Shown in pieces: positions 1-9,510 of a DNA stretch of 44,794 nt (position 1 is its first letter; each line of letters opens with the position of its first letter). The stretch is from an uncultured Phycisphaera sp. (GTDB lineage Bacteria > Planctomycetota > Phycisphaerae > Phycisphaerales > SM1A02): assembly GCA_937919685.1 (NCBI GenBank), contig CALFOM010000135.1:1-44794 (forward strand). Reading direction: 5' to 3'. A program made the translations under genes and the position numbers. The notes under the pieces are model-generated. The model was not told the DNA's origin. It did no database searches and saw only the letters and a list, made by a program, of their open reading frames with translations.

Positions 1-120
1 CCGGGATCGCCGCCGTCACCGGGATCGCCGCCGTCACCGGGATCGCCGCCGTCACCGGGATCGCCGCCGTCGCCGGGATCGCCGCCGTCGCCGGGATCGC
101 CGCCGTCGCCGGGATCGCCG
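1..120 (-). repeat. 18-bp tandem repeat (about 6.7 copies in window) encoding collagen-like GDPGDG hexapeptides
   Basis: ccgggatcgccgccgtc(a/g) repeated at 18-bp period: three copies ending in a, three ending in g, then a partial copy. The difference is synonymous (GGT/GGC) in the minus-strand frame. Confidence 0.95.
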
Positions 121-698
121 GTCGACCATCCATCAAGCCACATGGTGAGCGAGCCATTCTCTCCGAGCGAAATCCACCAGGGTGCGGCATCGCCTCCGCC
201 GTAGTCCATGTCGACGACCGCGACCTCCGCCGCGAGCGCCTCGCTTCCCGATGAGGCGTAGCGAGAATTCGGGCCGTCGTACTCATAGGTGGCGACGACG
301 CCGGCCGGCTCGCCCGCAATCGCGAAGAGGTCAATGTCGGCGCCTGGGTCGCTGTTTGGGTTGTAATAGTTGTCGCCCAGATCCGAGATCCGGATCCAAG
401 AGATCCCCTGGATGTTCATCTGCTTGCAGAGGCTGCCCAGATTGACCGTCGCCACGGTCCGAAGGTAAGGATCACCTTCATAATCGGTGCCCATCAAGTC
501 GGCATGCGATCCTTCGTATGCGTAGTCTTCCAGACCGCCATTGAACATGAACCGACCGAGATTCATCTCGATGACATCTGCAGATGCGATGGATGCGATG
601 GATGCGATGGATCCGATGGATCCGATGGATCCGATGAATCCGATGGATGCGATGGATGCAGGAATCACGCCGCACAGTGAGAGCAATCGGTTCTTCAT
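1..698 (-). CDS. Secreted protein, 3' end truncated by window edge; N-terminal signal peptide then a putative extracellular domain and a GDPGDG repeat region
   Basis: Read by hand on the minus strand from ATG at 698 (alternative in-frame ATG at 707) with no stop to position 1: MKNRLLSLCGVIPASIASIGFIGSIGSIGSIASIASIASADVIEMNLGRFMFNGGLEDYAYEG...WWISLGENGSLTMWLDGWSTGDPGDGGDPGDGG... AAGGA lies upstream of the start; ASA is a plausible signal peptidase site. Not in the supplied ORF track, presumably because no stop lies inside the window. Confidence 0.8.
   Translation of the reverse strand, partial: MKNRLLSLCGVIPASIASIGFIGSIGSIGSIASIASIASADVIEMNLGRFMFNGGLEDYAYEGSHADLMGTDYEGDPYLRTVATVNLGSLCKQMNIQGISWIRISDLGDNYYNPNSDPGADIDLFAIAGEPAGVVATYEYDGPNSRYASSGSEALAAEVAVVDMDYGGGDAAPWWISLGENGSLTMWLDGWSTGDPGDGGDPGDGGDPGDGGDPGDGGDPGDGGDPGDGGDP
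583..660 (-). repeat. 9-bp tandem repeat (8 full copies plus a partial) encoding the signal-peptide hydrophobic core
   Basis: gatgcgatg x3, gatccgatg x3, aatccgatg x1, gatgcgatg x1, partial gatgca. On the minus strand this reads ASI/GFI/GSI/ASI triplets. Confidence 0.95.
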
Positions 699-1351
699 TT
701 CTTTCATTCCTTTGCACGCGCCCTCTCATGGCCCCGCTTCCAACGACGGAAAAACGGAACTCTTCGAAGGCACTGCGTCAACAATGCCCCGTGCGAATCC
801 CGCTGCAAGTCTCGCGAACGCGAAATTCCCTTTGCCGGTAGAGCCGTGTCGGCTGTGCCGGTTCCTCCACTCGAATCGATGCCGTCTGTGCGGGTCATGC
901 CGCCTGCGGGGCCGCCCATTCTGCCTGCGGCGATCTTGAACCGCATCAATGATGGCTCCAAACTTCAAGGCCCCGCAGCGTGCAGATTCCGGAAACGACT
1001 CTTCTGCGGCGGTCTCCCCGAGCACCCCCCTGGCAGCTGTTCGCAACGAACACCGGAATCAAATCATGACCAAGGATGCTGCCGTCATCTCGTGAACTGT
1101 GGATTCGTCGCCGCGTTGATCAAGGGAGCAGCCGCTTTTCTTCAAGTTCATCGGCGCGGCGATGCCGGCGGCGATCTTCCTGACGCCGGGCGCAGAACCC
1201 TCCGGCCGCTTCGGCCGCGGCATCGTCATTCTCGTGCTGCAACACAACGACTTCACGAGCATGTTCGGCCGAAAGAAGCCCGCCTCATCCTGATCGCTCC
1301 GACAGAATCGCACCGACTCGACCCGGCATCCACCCGAAGATCGAAAGAGTT

Positions 1352-3691
1352 TCATTCTTCCGAGATGACGGATCCCGGCGGAAGATTTCGCTTCCACCAA
1401 CGAAGCATCGACTGGCGGAGGTGGAGCGTGGTCCCCGCCCCTTCGTGAATCCCATGACTCCGATTCGGATAGGCCAACTGATCGAATTGCTTCCCCTGCT
1501 TGACGAGTTCGTTCACCATCGCTTCGAAGTTCTGGTAATGACAGTTGTCATCGCCCGTTCCGTAGACCAGTAGAACTGGATCTTCTAGGCCCGCGGCGTG
1601 ATGAATCGGCGAACCCGCTCGATAGCCTTCGGGGTTTGCCTGCGGCGTGTTCATAAACCGCTCCTGATAGATCGTGTCGTAATAGCGCTGGTCGGCGACG
1701 AAAGCCACCGCGATACCCGCGGAATAGATCTCCGGATATCGAAACAGCGCATTCAATGTCATGGAGCCGCCACCCGACCAGCCCCAGATGCCGATCCGTT
1801 CAGGGTCGATCCACGGGTGCGCTGCGATCAAACCGAGGACCGCCTGCGCCTGATCCGCCGCGGCCAGCACTCCGATCTCGCCATACACGCTCTTGCGCCA
1901 CGCCCGCCCCTTCGGCGCGGGCGTACCACGATTGTCGATGCTCGCGACCACATAACCCTCCTGCGCCAGGAGTCGATGCCACAACTGACTTGCCGATCCC
2001 CAACTGTCATTCACCGTGGTCCCCGCAGGCTCTCCGTAGACATGCATCAGCAACGGCCATTTTCCGATCTCGGGGTCGAAATCCGGCGGGTACATCATCC
2101 ACCCGTCGACCACAGCGCCATCAGGAAGTTCGAGTTGAAAAAACTCTTCGCGAACCAGCGGGAGTTCGTCGATGCGTGCCGCGAGCGACTCGTTCCGCAC
2201 GTCGGGGAATCGATCAACCGACTCATGGTTCGGAAGGCGGACCAACTCGACCTGCGGAACCTGAGACCTCGAGGACCAGCGATGAATCGCAAATCGCCCG
2301 TCATCGGAGATCTGGTAGTCGTGCGAACCCGGCTGATCCAACGGAGTGACCCGCACCGGCTCCCCGCCGGACAGTGACTGCCGGTAGAGATATCGCTGGG
2401 TCGCGTTTTCCGGCGATGCCAGAAACCAAAGCGTGTCGTTCTTCGGATCGACCTTTAAGACCGAGATGACATCCTGCGCCTTCGTGGTCAGACATCGCGG
2501 CTCGGCGCCATCTCGATCGATCATCCAAACCTGGCGCCAGCCCCCCCGCTCACTGACCCAAGTGAAGGTCCGCCCTTCATCATCCAGCCAGACGACGTCG
2601 TCGCAGACGTCTGCCCACGCCGGGTCGTGATCACGGAAGACGATGGAAGGTTTCCATTCCGTTGGATCCACGTCGAGCACGCTCACGGTGTCCTGCCGAC
2701 GATTCACCTGCTGGATCATGAGGTGTCCGTCCGGCGTCCATTCCATACGAGCCACGTAATCGTCGCGGAGATCCCCGGGGAGTTCTAGCCAGCGTGCCGG
2801 CCTGCTCTCGGCGATCGCGCCAGGCACGCCGTCTTCCGCGCCGACCGGCCGTCTGATGAGGTCGATCACACCGACGCGACACTTCGGGTTGGTGGTACCC
2901 GCCTTCGGATAGTGGATCCATTTCAGCTCGGGATAGAGACCCGAAGTGAGGTCGACGAGCGGGAACTGCTCGACCCCGTCATCGTCGATCTGCCAGAACG
3001 CAATGCGATCACCGTCCGGGCTCCAACGAAATCCATCTCGCAGCGACCACTCCTCCTCGTACACCCAATCGAAGGTTCCATTGATGACGGTGGCCGAACC
3101 ATCGGTGGTCAACGCGACCGGCTCACCCTCCGGAAGATTCTGAAAATAGAGATTGTTCTGATGGACGAATGCGACCGCATCGCCGCTCGGAGAGAACTTC
3201 GCGAACTGGAACCAGGTCCCTTCGAGATCACCGCCCATCTTTCGCAGGGTGCCAGCCGCGAGATCGACGACCCAGTAGTCGCCCCGGCTGTGGTGGCGCC
3301 ACACCCGGCGGGTGTTCGTGAAGACCAGAAGTTTGTCGCCATCGGCGGACCATTGGTAGTCGGCCACCGAAAGAGCCCGCTCCGAACCCTCCGGCGTCAG
3401 CTTCGCTGCCGGAACCAGCACCGTCCGGTCACCAGTCTCCGGCTCGTACCTCGCCAAAATCGGCTGGCCGTCGTCATCTCGTTCCAGCGCTGTGTAACCG
3501 CCGTCCTCGAGCCAGCGAACCGGACCGAATCCTTGCGCCGAGAAATCTCCCGCCGCGTAAATCCGATCGATGGTGAGCGGTTCTTCGCCATCCGGCACAG
3601 ACGCTTGTACCGCAAGCGAAGGGAGCATCGCCGCCAGAACCAGGCCGAGCGTCAGAATCCGAGGGTCACGTCGCAAAGAGGATGGCTTCAT
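1352..3691 (-). CDS. Dipeptidyl peptidase IV / prolyl oligopeptidase family serine peptidase (S9), secreted
   Basis: 779 aa; signal peptide MKPSSLRRDPRILTLGLVLAAMLPSLAVQA; WD-like N-terminal propeller; GIWGWSGGGSMTLNALFRYP nucleophile motif; GTGDDNCHYQN Asp region; NRSHGI His. Confidence 0.95.
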   Translation of the reverse strand: MKPSSLRRDPRILTLGLVLAAMLPSLAVQASVPDGEEPLTIDRIYAAGDFSAQGFGPVRWLEDGGYTALERDDDGQPILARYEPETGDRTVLVPAAKLTPEGSERALSVADYQWSADGDKLLVFTNTRRVWRHHSRGDYWVVDLAAGTLRKMGGDLEGTWFQFAKFSPSGDAVAFVHQNNLYFQNLPEGEPVALTTDGSATVINGTFDWVYEEEWSLRDGFRWSPDGDRIAFWQIDDDGVEQFPLVDLTSGLYPELKWIHYPKAGTTNPKCRVGVIDLIRRPVGAEDGVPGAIAESRPARWLELPGDLRDDYVARMEWTPDGHLMIQQVNRRQDTVSVLDVDPTEWKPSIVFRDHDPAWADVCDDVVWLDDEGRTFTWVSERGGWRQVWMIDRDGAEPRCLTTKAQDVISVLKVDPKNDTLWFLASPENATQRYLYRQSLSGGEPVRVTPLDQPGSHDYQISDDGRFAIHRWSSRSQVPQVELVRLPNHESVDRFPDVRNESLAARIDELPLVREEFFQLELPDGAVVDGWMMYPPDFDPEIGKWPLLMHVYGEPAGTTVNDSWGSASQLWHRLLAQEGYVVASIDNRGTPAPKGRAWRKSVYGEIGVLAAADQAQAVLGLIAAHPWIDPERIGIWGWSGGGSMTLNALFRYPEIYSAGIAVAFVADQRYYDTIYQERFMNTPQANPEGYRAGSPIHHAAGLEDPVLLVYGTGDDNCHYQNFEAMVNELVKQGKQFDQLAYPNRSHGIHEGAGTTLHLRQSMLRWWKRNLPPGSVISEE

Positions 3692-3764
3692 GCGGACCAG
3701 CCTAGTGACTGGATGCGAGATCGTTGCCGCCCAGTCTCCCCCGCGGCTCAGAGCGGCCTAAGGC

Positions 3765-6416
3765 TCAGTCCTCGACGAGCTCCGCGTCGACGACCTCTCG
3801 CTCCGGCTCGGGTGCAGGCCGTCGGTCGAAGAGATATTGCTCGCCGCTGCTAGAAACCAGAATGGTGTCACCGTCCTCGAAATGCCCGGACAGGATCCGC
3901 GTCGCGATCGGATTCTCGATTCGCTGCTGAATCACCCGTTTGAGCGGTCTCGCTCCGAACTGAGGATCGTACCCCTCGGCGGCCAATGCCTTGAGCGCCT
4001 CGTCGGTGATCTCCAGATGCAGATTTCGATCGGCGAGTCGCCCCCGCACCAGATCCATCTGAATCACCACGATCCCCTCGAGTTGATCCCGACCGAGTTG
4101 CTGGAAGATCACGATGTCGTCGATCCGATTGATCAACTCGGGCCGTAGATGCTGCTTCATCGCCTCCTTGACGTGCGCTTCGATTTCTTCGTGTACCGCC
4201 CCGGCTTCGGACATCTCGAGAATCTTGTGACTTCCGATGTTGCTGGTCATCACCACGATGGTGTTCGAGAAATCGACGGTTCGCCCCTGCCCGTCGGTGA
4301 GACGCCCGTCATCAAGAACCTGCAGCAGCACGTTGCTCACGTCCGGATGGGCCTTCTCCATCTCGTCAAAGAGAACCACCGAATACGGTCGCCTCCGGAC
4401 GGATTCCGTCAATCGCCCGCCGTCCTCGTACCCGACGTATCCCGGAGGCGCTCCGATCAGCCTCGCCACCGCATGCTGCTCCATGTATTCGCTCATATCG
4501 ATACGAATCATGGCGTCTTCAGTGTCGAAGAGGAATGAGGCCAACGCTTTGCAGAGCTCAGTCTTGCCGACGCCGGTGGGGCCGAGGAAGAGAAAGGACC
4601 CGATCGGCCGGCTTGCCTCACCGAGCCCGGCGCGACTGCGGCGAACCGCTTCGCTGACCGCCCGGACCGCCTGGTCCTGGCCGACCACCCGGCCTTCGAG
4701 CACCGACTCCATTCGAAGCAGCTTTTCTCGTTCCCCTTCGACCAAGCGGTCGACGGGGATGCCCGTCCATCGGGCGATGACTGCAGCGATCTGCTCGCTG
4801 TCGACTTCTTCTTTCACCAAAGAATCGCCCGACTCCTGTCGTTCGTGCAGCGATTTCTCCGCGGCGAGCAACTGCTCGTCGAGATGGCGGAGGTCGCCGT
4901 ACTGAATCCGACTCGCGGCCTCGAAGTCGCCGAGTCGCTTCGCCTGCTCGAGTTCCGTGTGCTTTCGATCGATCTCGGCCTTCACTTGCTTGATCAGGTC
5001 GAGATCCCCCTTCTCGATCTCCCACTTGGCGGTCAACCCTTGATTCCGCTCTTCGAGCGAGGCAAGTTCCTCGACGATGACGCCGAGCCGTTTGCGGGCA
5101 TCCTGGTCCTTCACACTCTCTCGCTTCAACGCTTCCCGTTCAATCTCCAACTGCATGATCCGCCGCCTCAGCTCGTCGAGTTCGGTCGGCATCGAATCAT
5201 TCTCGATCCGCAATTTGGAACTCGCCTCGTCGAGCAAGTCGATCGCTTTGTCCGGCAGGAATCGATCACTGATGTACCGCTCGCTCAACCGAGCGGCGCT
5301 GACCAACGCTCCGTCCTGGATTCGGATGCCGTGATGCGCTTCGTAGCGAGGCTTCAGCCCCCGAAGGATGGCGATGGTGTCTTCGACGCTCGGTTCCTTG
5401 ACCAAGACCGGCTGGAACCGGCGGGCGAACGCCGCGTCCTTTTCGATGTGCTTGCGATACTCGTCGAGCGTGGTCGCACCGATGCAACGGAGTTCGCCGC
5501 GGGCGAGCGCCGGCTTCAGAAGATTGCCCGCGCTCACCGCTCCCTCGGCCTGTCCGGCGCCGACGATGGTGTGGAGCTCATCGATGAAGAGAATGATCGA
5601 ACCTTCGGCCGCGGCGACCTCGCGAAGCACCGCCTTCAGGCGTTCCTCGAACTCACCCCGAAACTTGGCTCCCGCGAGCAACTGGCCCACATCGAGTGCC
5701 ATGATCCGCGCATGTCGCATCCCTTCCGGACAGTCGTGGTCGACGATCCGGATGGCCAGCCCTTCTGCGATCGCAGTCTTGCCGACGCCGGGCTCCCCGA
5801 TGAGCACGGGGTTGTTCTTGGTTCGCCGCGACAGCACCTGCATGCACCGTCGGATTTCTTCGTCGCGACCGATGACCGGGTCGATCTTCCCGGCGGCGGC
5901 CCGATCGTTGAGATCGATGGCGTACTTCTTGAGCGCCTCGAAATTGTTCTCGGCATCGGCATCGTTGACCTGGGTCACGCCGGATGCCTTCCGGATCGCG
6001 GTGATCGAGGCATCGATGTTCTGGCGTTTCGCCCCGCAACTCGAAAGCACCTCCTTCGCCGCGCTCGGGACTTCCATCAGGGCGAGCAGGAGATGCTCGG
6101 TGGACACGTAGGCATCCTTCCGATCCTTCGCTTCCTTCTCCCCCCGCTGCAGAACCTGCATCGTGGCGTTCGCGGTTCTCGGCTGCGTTCCGCTCGCCTG
6201 TGGCTGACGGGCGAGTTCGGCCTCTGCGACGTCGCGGACTCGTTCGGGCTGAAGGCCCGACTTGGCGAGTATCGACGAGGCGACCCCGTTCCGATCCGCG
6301 AACATCGAGGCCAGAATGTGGAGCGGCGTGAGTTCGGCGTGACTCCGCCCGGTCGAGAGCGACTGAGCGTTCGAAAGGACCTCTTGGGCGAGGGTTGTGA
6401 ATCGATCCATCTGCAT
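3765..6416 (-). CDS. clpB: ATP-dependent chaperone ClpB
   Basis: Two AAA+ modules ([30 protein letters not shown]), Clp_N domain, coiled-coil middle domain. The ORF opens at 6533 but [18 protein letters not shown] at 6416 is the likely start. Confidence 0.96.
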   Translation of the reverse strand: MQMDRFTTLAQEVLSNAQSLSTGRSHAELTPLHILASMFADRNGVASSILAKSGLQPERVRDVAEAELARQPQASGTQPRTANATMQVLQRGEKEAKDRKDAYVSTEHLLLALMEVPSAAKEVLSSCGAKRQNIDASITAIRKASGVTQVNDADAENNFEALKKYAIDLNDRAAAGKIDPVIGRDEEIRRCMQVLSRRTKNNPVLIGEPGVGKTAIAEGLAIRIVDHDCPEGMRHARIMALDVGQLLAGAKFRGEFEERLKAVLREVAAAEGSIILFIDELHTIVGAGQAEGAVSAGNLLKPALARGELRCIGATTLDEYRKHIEKDAAFARRFQPVLVKEPSVEDTIAILRGLKPRYEAHHGIRIQDGALVSAARLSERYISDRFLPDKAIDLLDEASSKLRIENDSMPTELDELRRRIMQLEIEREALKRESVKDQDARKRLGVIVEELASLEERNQGLTAKWEIEKGDLDLIKQVKAEIDRKHTELEQAKRLGDFEAASRIQYGDLRHLDEQLLAAEKSLHERQESGDSLVKEEVDSEQIAAVIARWTGIPVDRLVEGEREKLLRMESVLEGRVVGQDQAVRAVSEAVRRSRAGLGEASRPIGSFLFLGPTGVGKTELCKALASFLFDTEDAMIRIDMSEYMEQHAVARLIGAPPGYVGYEDGGRLTESVRRRPYSVVLFDEMEKAHPDVSNVLLQVLDDGRLTDGQGRTVDFSNTIVVMTSNIGSHKILEMSEAGAVHEEIEAHVKEAMKQHLRPELINRIDDIVIFQQLGRDQLEGIVVIQMDLVRGRLADRNLHLEITDEALKALAAEGYDPQFGARPLKRVIQQRIENPIATRILSGHFEDGDTILVSSSGEQYLFDRRPAPEPEREVVDAELVED

Positions 6417-6599
6417 ATCGTTGACTCCATTCCCGGCATCGCGATTCAGGTTCGCAGGATGCCGATGCGACCTTTCAAGTCGCAAGTCCTGTGCCGTTCC
6501 AACGAGGGATCTGGCCGCGTTTCCCGGCCTCAATCTCTGTTATTGAGACACGCAGGGCGGTTCCTCCTGCCGAAGGGGCAGCCCGGAGGATCTTGCCCG

Positions 6600-7550
6600 T
6601 CAACGCGACGCGGTGACGGTTTCCACCGGAAAATCAGCGGGGAGGACCTCAGGCCGGTCATTGAGCCAACTCACCAACCAGCGAAACGCATCCACGAGGC
6701 GCGGACCGGGCCGATTGAACATCGCATTGCCATCGACCATCACCACCGCGTTCGGATCACCACCGGCGACCGCCGGCAACGCGTTCCACCAGTCGGCGGC
6801 CTGCAATGCGGGAAGGTCTCGCCGAATTGCCGCCAGGTCGTACCCGCACGGGCAGATGATCACCCGCTCGGGTTGCGCCGCCACAATGTCCTCGGGCGTC
6901 ACCTGCCTGCTTTTCGACCCCACGGTATTGAGTGAGTGCGTTCCGCCCGCGTCTTCGATGAGGCCTGGAGTCCAGTGACCGCCGACGAATGGTGGGTCCG
7001 TCCACTCCAAGAAGAGCGTCTCTGGTCCCGGGACGTATTGGTTGACGAAATCAACCGCAGACCAGTAGCCGTCTCGCGCCCGGACCACCGCGAACTCGGC
7101 CTCTCGTTCGAGTCCGACCGCGCCGCCGACCTTCAAGAGATCGTCGAAAACGTCCATGAGCGTATGTGGGTCGAGGCTCACGATCTCGGGGGGCGCGGGC
7201 ATCCCCGCGGCAATCGCTCGAACCGTCGCGAGATCGATCGAGCAGACGTCGCAGAGGTCCTGAGTCAGAATGATGTCGGGCTTGAGCGAGACGAGCAGAT
7301 CAGCATCAAGGTGGTACAGGCTCGCCGAAACGCTTTCTTCACCCTCGCGATCATTCAGAGCCGCCCTGACCTGGGCATCAATCTCGGCGCTGGTGGTCGC
7401 CGTGGTACGGGCGGCGGTCAGCACCGGACGGTCTGCGATCGAATGGGGGAAATCGCACTCGTGGCTTCGACCGACCAAGAGCGACTCGCCGCCGATGGCG
7501 CAGAGGACTTCGGTGGCGGAGGGGAGAAGGCTAATCACTCGGGGAGGCAT
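6600..7550 (-). CDS. Cobalamin/iron-type ABC transporter substrate-binding protein family (BtuF-like)
   Basis: MPPRVISLLPSATEVLCAIGGESLLVGRSHECDFP; KPDIILTQDLCDVC; overall BtuF-like PF01497 pattern. Start chosen at 7550 rather than ORF start 7586. No signal peptide seen. Confidence 0.82.
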   Translation of the reverse strand: MPPRVISLLPSATEVLCAIGGESLLVGRSHECDFPHSIADRPVLTAARTTATTSAEIDAQVRAALNDREGEESVSASLYHLDADLLVSLKPDIILTQDLCDVCSIDLATVRAIAAGMPAPPEIVSLDPHTLMDVFDDLLKVGGAVGLEREAEFAVVRARDGYWSAVDFVNQYVPGPETLFLEWTDPPFVGGHWTPGLIEDAGGTHSLNTVGSKSRQVTPEDIVAAQPERVIICPCGYDLAAIRRDLPALQAADWWNALPAVAGGDPNAVVMVDGNAMFNRPGPRLVDAFRWLVSWLNDRPEVLPADFPVETVTASR

Positions 7551-7715
7551 GAGCACATGGTACGAGCCGAAACTGACCGGACCCAAGTCCCTCGAAAAAA
7601 ATAAACGCCCGCACGGTGACTAGCCTCACCCCAGGAAGCAGAGACATGAGACAGACGGATCCTGATGGGCTCGCCGGCGGGGTGGTTGATTGAAGAATCA
7701 GGAGGGTGGTAAGAC

Positions 7716-9473
7716 TCAGACGTCTTCCGCGCCGGATTTCAAGCCCGTCTCGAGATTGACGGCATACCGAAGACGCAACGGCGATGCCCGCGTGATCGTC
7801 ATGGCGCCAGATTCTCCGCGACCCTCGAAGGCGCGACGGCCGAAGGGATTGGCGGCCAGAAGACCGTACTTTCGGGCGTGCCACCAAGTCAGATGCCGAG
7901 GATTCCCGTTCGCGTCGACGATCTCCACGCGAACCAGGCGCCCGTCGATCGGACCTTCGGCGACGATCGATCTCGATCGCCGACCCCAGCATTCGCCATC
8001 GAGAAGGCCCTCCGCATTCTCGAGACGACCGAGGGCCTCCGGCCCCTCGACCCGAAGCGTCGGCGCTAGTCTCAACGCGAACGAACCTTCCTTGGTATCC
8101 CCGAGCGTCATCGCATCCGCGATGGGCGTCAACTCGATGGCCACCTCAATTCGCCGCCGCGAAGGCGTCGCGGAAAATCGCATCGCCCTCGACTCGACGG
8201 CAAGATGCTGGCCATCGGCCAACCAGTCTGCGGTAAAACGAATGGTGTCGCCGTCGACTACGGTCTCCCGCACCTCGACGCGACAGGCCTCGTCATGCCA
8301 GAAGTCGTGGCCATCAACGTCACCATGGGCAAACCAGAGGCCGCGATGGTGCGGATGATCGGACGACTCACCGGGGCGATGCTCAAATGGGAACGCCCGG
8401 ATCGCAAGCCTTCTTCCGGGCGCGTGGAGCGGAAACATCGTCGGCGTGCGATCCTCGCTTCCCAACCGAACGGTGCCGAAGAGCTCGTCGCCCGCACGAA
8501 CGTCGAACCGACCGGGCGATCTTCGCTGAGCCGCGATGACCACCGGCAACGGCGCATCGTCTACGACGACCGTGGCCCGCCTCGCCATTTCATCGATCAC
8601 CGCTCTTTGGTTCGCCAGCGCCGAGACTCGATGCCGCGGCGGCGGCGAATGCGCTTCGAGCAAGACCGTTCCGGCGTATTCGTCTCGGACGAGGAGCTCC
8701 AAGAGATCCGCGAACGGATATCGCTCGTCGCCGAGCTCTCGGACATGGAGCGTCCCACCGAAGTACGGGCGAAGCCGTTGGTAATTCCGCTGGAATCCCT
8801 CGCCACGAAGGTCGCGAGCGTTGGAGTTCCAACAGACCCGGATCGCGGGATGATCAGCGATCTGGACGATTCTCTCGATGATCCTCGGATCCTGACACTG
8901 TCCATGGACCTCCAGCCGAAGTTCCTGTCCGAGATCCGCCGCCATCGGCGCGAGTTCCGCGAGGCTCCGTCCGATCTGCTCAATCGTTGTCGCCTGACTG
9001 ACCCCCTGATGGAACGAATCTGGCTTGACCTTGACTCCCGTTCCACCGACCGACGCCGAGAGTTCGAGAAACTCCCTCGTAGCCTGCTTCGCGGCAGCGA
9101 GCCGCTCCGGGTCAGGCGAGTCAAAGCGTTCATCGCTTCCGATTCCGACCATCACCACCGGCGAATCGGCGAATCGCTTCCGGACTTCCTGACGCGCCTC
9201 GGCGCTCAAGGAGCGTTCGACACCATGCCGATGCGTGGTCCGCAGTTCAACGCCTTCCAGACCGCTGGTTTCGCAGGTATTGATGAGTTCCGAAAGCGAA
9301 AGGTCGGTTCCCCAGAGGTACGTGACCATCCCGAAGGAGAATGAAAAAGGCCTTGCGCCGCACACTTCGGATGCGGCCCGGGCGGAGGCAGCGAATGCGG
9401 CCGGCCCGGCGACCAGCATCGCCGCAGAAGAAGCAAGAAAGTCACGCCGATTCCGGTCCGGGATTCCCGACAT
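7716..9473 (-). CDS. Tat-exported fusion: sugar phosphate isomerase/epimerase-like TIM barrel plus C-terminal DUF6807 (PmoA-family) domain
   Basis: MSGIPDRNRRDFLASSAAMLVAGPAAFA Tat-like signal; SFGMVTYLWGTDLSLSELINTCETSGLEGVELRTTHRHG and RLEVHGQ (xylose isomerase-like barrel); SDHPHHRGLWFAHGDVDGHDFWHD (DUF6807 hallmark). Confidence 0.85.
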   Translation of the reverse strand: MSGIPDRNRRDFLASSAAMLVAGPAAFAASARAASEVCGARPFSFSFGMVTYLWGTDLSLSELINTCETSGLEGVELRTTHRHGVERSLSAEARQEVRKRFADSPVVMVGIGSDERFDSPDPERLAAAKQATREFLELSASVGGTGVKVKPDSFHQGVSQATTIEQIGRSLAELAPMAADLGQELRLEVHGQCQDPRIIERIVQIADHPAIRVCWNSNARDLRGEGFQRNYQRLRPYFGGTLHVRELGDERYPFADLLELLVRDEYAGTVLLEAHSPPPRHRVSALANQRAVIDEMARRATVVVDDAPLPVVIAAQRRSPGRFDVRAGDELFGTVRLGSEDRTPTMFPLHAPGRRLAIRAFPFEHRPGESSDHPHHRGLWFAHGDVDGHDFWHDEACRVEVRETVVDGDTIRFTADWLADGQHLAVESRAMRFSATPSRRRIEVAIELTPIADAMTLGDTKEGSFALRLAPTLRVEGPEALGRLENAEGLLDGECWGRRSRSIVAEGPIDGRLVRVEIVDANGNPRHLTWWHARKYGLLAANPFGRRAFEGRGESGAMTITRASPLRLRYAVNLETGLKSGAEDV

Positions 9474-9510
9474 ACATCACTCCACTGTCGCCGGCCTCTG
9501 GCGATCGAAT

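Noticed and set aside
1-120. CRISPR array
   Set aside because: The repeats are direct 18-bp units with no spacers and form an in-frame coding repeat.
478-939. Listed ORFs 478..729 (-) and 541..939 (+) with HRI or MDAMDP repeats
   Set aside because: They are alternative frames of the 9-bp repeat; the third minus frame gives a proper signal peptide and continues in frame to the window edge.
4845-6935. 696-aa plus-strand ORF
   Set aside because: Antisense to clpB and the BtuF-like gene; composition is that of a shadow frame.
7551-7715. Possible cobalamin riboswitch upstream of the BtuF-like gene
   Set aside because: No B12-box-like sequence or expected conserved core could be recognised by reading the minus strand.
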